DNA from: an uncultured bacterium
GTDB taxonomy: Bacteria > Verrucomicrobiota > Lentisphaeria > Victivallales > UBA1829
Length of the DNA stretch: 10,242 nucleotides
NCBI GenBank assembly: GCA_900549045.1
Contig: URNE01000048.1
Coordinates: forward strand, 1-10,242
Direction of reading: 5' to 3'
The translations under genes and the position numbers were made by a program. Below the pieces are notes generated by a model. That model was not told the DNA's origin, ran no database searches, and worked only from the letters and a program-made list of their open reading frames with translations. This document shows positions 9,210-10,242 of the stretch, piece by piece (positions within the stretch are counted from its first letter, which is position 1; every line of letters starts with the position of its first letter).

Positions 9210-9680
9210 TTACCATCTGTAATGGGCAAAGGCCTTGTTGGCCTGCGCCATCTTGTGCGTATCTTCCTTCTTTTTAATGGAAGCGCCCTGGTTGTCGAAT
9301 GCGTCAAGAAGCTCGGAAGCGAGAGCATCCGTCATGGATTTTCCCTTTTTAGCCTGGGAATAGGTTGTGATCCAGCGCATCGCGAGAGCGACCTGGCGTT
9401 CCGCCGGGACATCGATGGGAACCTGGTAGGTGGCACCGCCGACTCGACGGCTCTTGACTTCGACTTTCGGCTTGATGTTCTCAACAGCCTGAATGAAGAC
9501 CTCAAGCGGCTCCATGTCTTTCTTCTTCGTCTTGAGCTGATCGAAAGCACCGTAAACGATGCTCTGAGCAACAGACTTCTTGCCGTTGCGCATGATGGTA
9601 TTGATCAGGCGGGCGACGAGCTCGCTGTTGTACTTGACATCGGGAATCAGCACTCTTTTCGTGATTTTACGTCTTCTCAT
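9210..9680 (-). CDS. rpsG: 30S ribosomal protein S7
   Basis: S7 nucleates assembly of the 30S head and lies at the E site; in E. coli it also represses the str operon. The 156-residue product has the standard pattern: MRRRKITKR at the start, LINTIMRNGKKSVAQSIVYGAFD, then VKSRRVGGATYQVPIDV and RWITTYSQAKKGKSM, ending in KMAQANKAFAHYRW. The C-terminal end is complete. An AGGA site lies 9 nt before the ATG. Only 15 nt separate it from rpsL, so there is little room for the S7-binding intercistronic structure known in E. coli between rpsL and rpsG. Confidence 0.98.
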   Translation of the reverse strand: MRRRKITKRVLIPDVKYNSELVARLINTIMRNGKKSVAQSIVYGAFDQLKTKKKDMEPLEVFIQAVENIKPKVEVKSRRVGGATYQVPIDVPAERQVALAMRWITTYSQAKKGKSMTDALASELLDAFDNQGASIKKKEDTHKMAQANKAFAHYRW

Positions 9681-9695
9681 TTCACTTCATCCTGA

Positions 9696-10097
9696 TTATT
9701 TTTTCTTTTTGCCTGCTGCTTCGCCGGCCTTCGGCACTTTGGCTCCGTACTTGGAACGGCCCTGTTTACGGCCTTCAACACCAAGACTGTCGAGTGCACC
9801 GCGGACGATGTGATAACGAACACCGGGGAGGTCACGGACACGGCCGCCCTTCACGAGAACAACGGAGTGTTCCTGAAGGTTGTGTCCCTCGCCGCCGATG
9901 TAAGCGGTAATTTCCTGACCGTTCGTAAGACGGACCTTCGCGATTTTACGCAGCGCGGAGTTCGGCTTCTTCGGCGTTCTTGTTGTAACCTGCAGGCAGA
10001 CTCCACGTCTCTGCGGGCATTTTGTAAGAGCTTTCGATTTGCTCTTGGCGACTTTCGGTCTGCGACCGGCCTTTACTAGTTGGTTGATTCTCGGCAG
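9696..10097 (-). CDS. rpsL: 30S ribosomal protein S12, start codon lost at junction
   Basis: S12 lies at the decoding centre and controls accuracy. Essentially the whole protein can be read: PRINQLVKAGRRPKVAKS at the N-terminus, CPQRRGVCLQV, TPKKPNSALRK with Lys43, YIGGEGHNLQEHS, GGRVRDLPGVRYH and a lysine tail. Counting the missing start as residue 1, residue 88 is Arg where E. coli has the streptomycin-relevant Lys, while Asp89 (the RimO methylthiolation site) is kept. The expected ATG before Pro2 is instead CTG at 10097-10095. The next upstream in-frame codons are AAG, AAA and TGA, and there is no Shine-Dalgarno. The preceding DNA belongs to a plus-strand transporter gene. The natural start and operon promoter are therefore absent from this window. 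Confidence 0.93.
   Translation of the reverse strand: MPRINQLVKAGRRPKVAKSKSKALTKCPQRRGVCLQVTTRTPKKPNSALRKIAKVRLTNGQEITAYIGGEGHNLQEHSVVLVKGGRVRDLPGVRYHIVRGALDSLGVEGRKQGRSKYGAKVPKAGEAAGKKKK
10084..10096. other. junction with sequence shared by rpsL and a MATE gene
   Basis: These 13 bases fit both genes. Read on the minus strand they give the N-terminal codons of S12 up to two bases of the expected ATG. Read on the plus strand they encode the LILG of a MATE-family LILGSFFQQ motif. S12 similarity stops to the right and MATE similarity stops to the left, which is the signature of a join at microhomology. Confidence 0.75.
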
Positions 10098-10242
10098 CTT
10101 TTTTCAGCAAGTGTATAACATGGCGGATTCCATCATCGTCGGGCAGTTCGTCGGGTCCTCGGCGCTGGCGGCGGTCGGTGCCTGCGCCGCGCTGACCAAT
10201 GTGTTCATCTGTGTGGCGCTGGGGGCCGGGGTCGGCGCGGGC
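10084..10242 (+). CDS. MATE-family multidrug/Na+ antiporter, internal fragment
   Basis: The plus-strand frame reads LILGSFFQQVYNMADSIIVG, then QFVGSSALAAVGACAALTNV and a glycine-rich GAGVGAG. This is the first transmembrane helix, the QQ-YNM-DS-IVG signature and the second helix of MATE exporters, which use a proton or sodium gradient to expel drugs or metabolites. The 3' part runs off the window. The 5' part is missing: the frame stays open leftwards into antisense rpsL, but those residues no longer look like MATE and the usual proline before the first LLG is replaced by Trp. The ATG at 10120 is inside the signature and has no Shine-Dalgarno, so it is not the real start. GC over 10121-10242 is 88 of 122 bases (72% by hand count), against 63 of 120 in the adjoining rpsL segment, so the fragment may come from another genomic region or another organism. 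Confidence 0.85.
   Translation, partial: MILGSFFQQVYNMADSIIVGQFVGSSALAAVGACAALTNVFICVALGAGVGAG

Noticed and set aside
10095..10097. CTG as a genuine non-standard start of rpsL
   Set aside because: There is no ribosome-binding site upstream, the preceding sequence is a transporter coding region of different GC, and other genes here use ATG. A join is the simpler explanation.

Overview
The window is a compact bacterial segment. It is dominated by a minus-strand translation operon read from the right end leftwards: rpsL (its first codon lost at a junction), rpsG, fusA, rpsJ, rplC, rplD, rplW, rplB and rpsS. A strong intrinsic terminator follows rpsS. Beyond it, also on the minus strand, lies a second unit of dxs (the first enzyme of the MEP isoprenoid pathway) coupled by an ATGA overlap to a 612-residue DUF2079-type polytopic membrane protein. 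No RNA genes, CRISPR arrays or insertion sequences were seen.

Organism. Coding density is high, most genes carry clear Shine-Dalgarno sites, and starts are mainly ATG. Base composition is moderately GC-rich. The ribosomal proteins look bacterial but are neither proteobacterial nor firmicute: S12 begins PRINQLVKAGR, L2 has DHPMGGGEG and L3 has a GSIGC motif. My best guess is a PVC-group bacterium, possibly Lentisphaerota (Victivallis-like). This is an inference from memory of family sequences, not a search result.

Layout. Positions 59-3762 hold the dxs/DUF2079 pair, with a candidate promoter at 3790-3817. Positions 3837-3870 hold the operon terminator. Positions 3891-10097 hold the merged str/S10 operon. 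It differs from the textbook order in two ways: tuf is absent between fusA and rpsJ, which overlap by four bases, and the S10 block stops after rpsS instead of continuing to rplV-rpsC. The only sizeable gap in the operon is about 100 nt between rpsJ and rplC. It can fold into three hairpins, the last abutting the rplC ribosome-binding site, so it is a candidate autoregulatory leader.

Right end. At about 10084-10096 rpsL runs into the middle of a plus-strand MATE-family transporter gene. Both genes lose their 5' ends at the same short stretch, which fits both reading frames, and GC jumps from about 52% to about 72%. This looks like a chimeric join (assembly or amplification artefact, or a microhomology rearrangement), not a natural gene neighbourhood.

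No wholly new multi-gene system is evident. The points most worth a second look are the chimeric junction, the native Arg88 in ribosomal protein S12 (a streptomycin-resistance-type residue), the structured rpsJ-rplC spacer and the shortened S10 operon.
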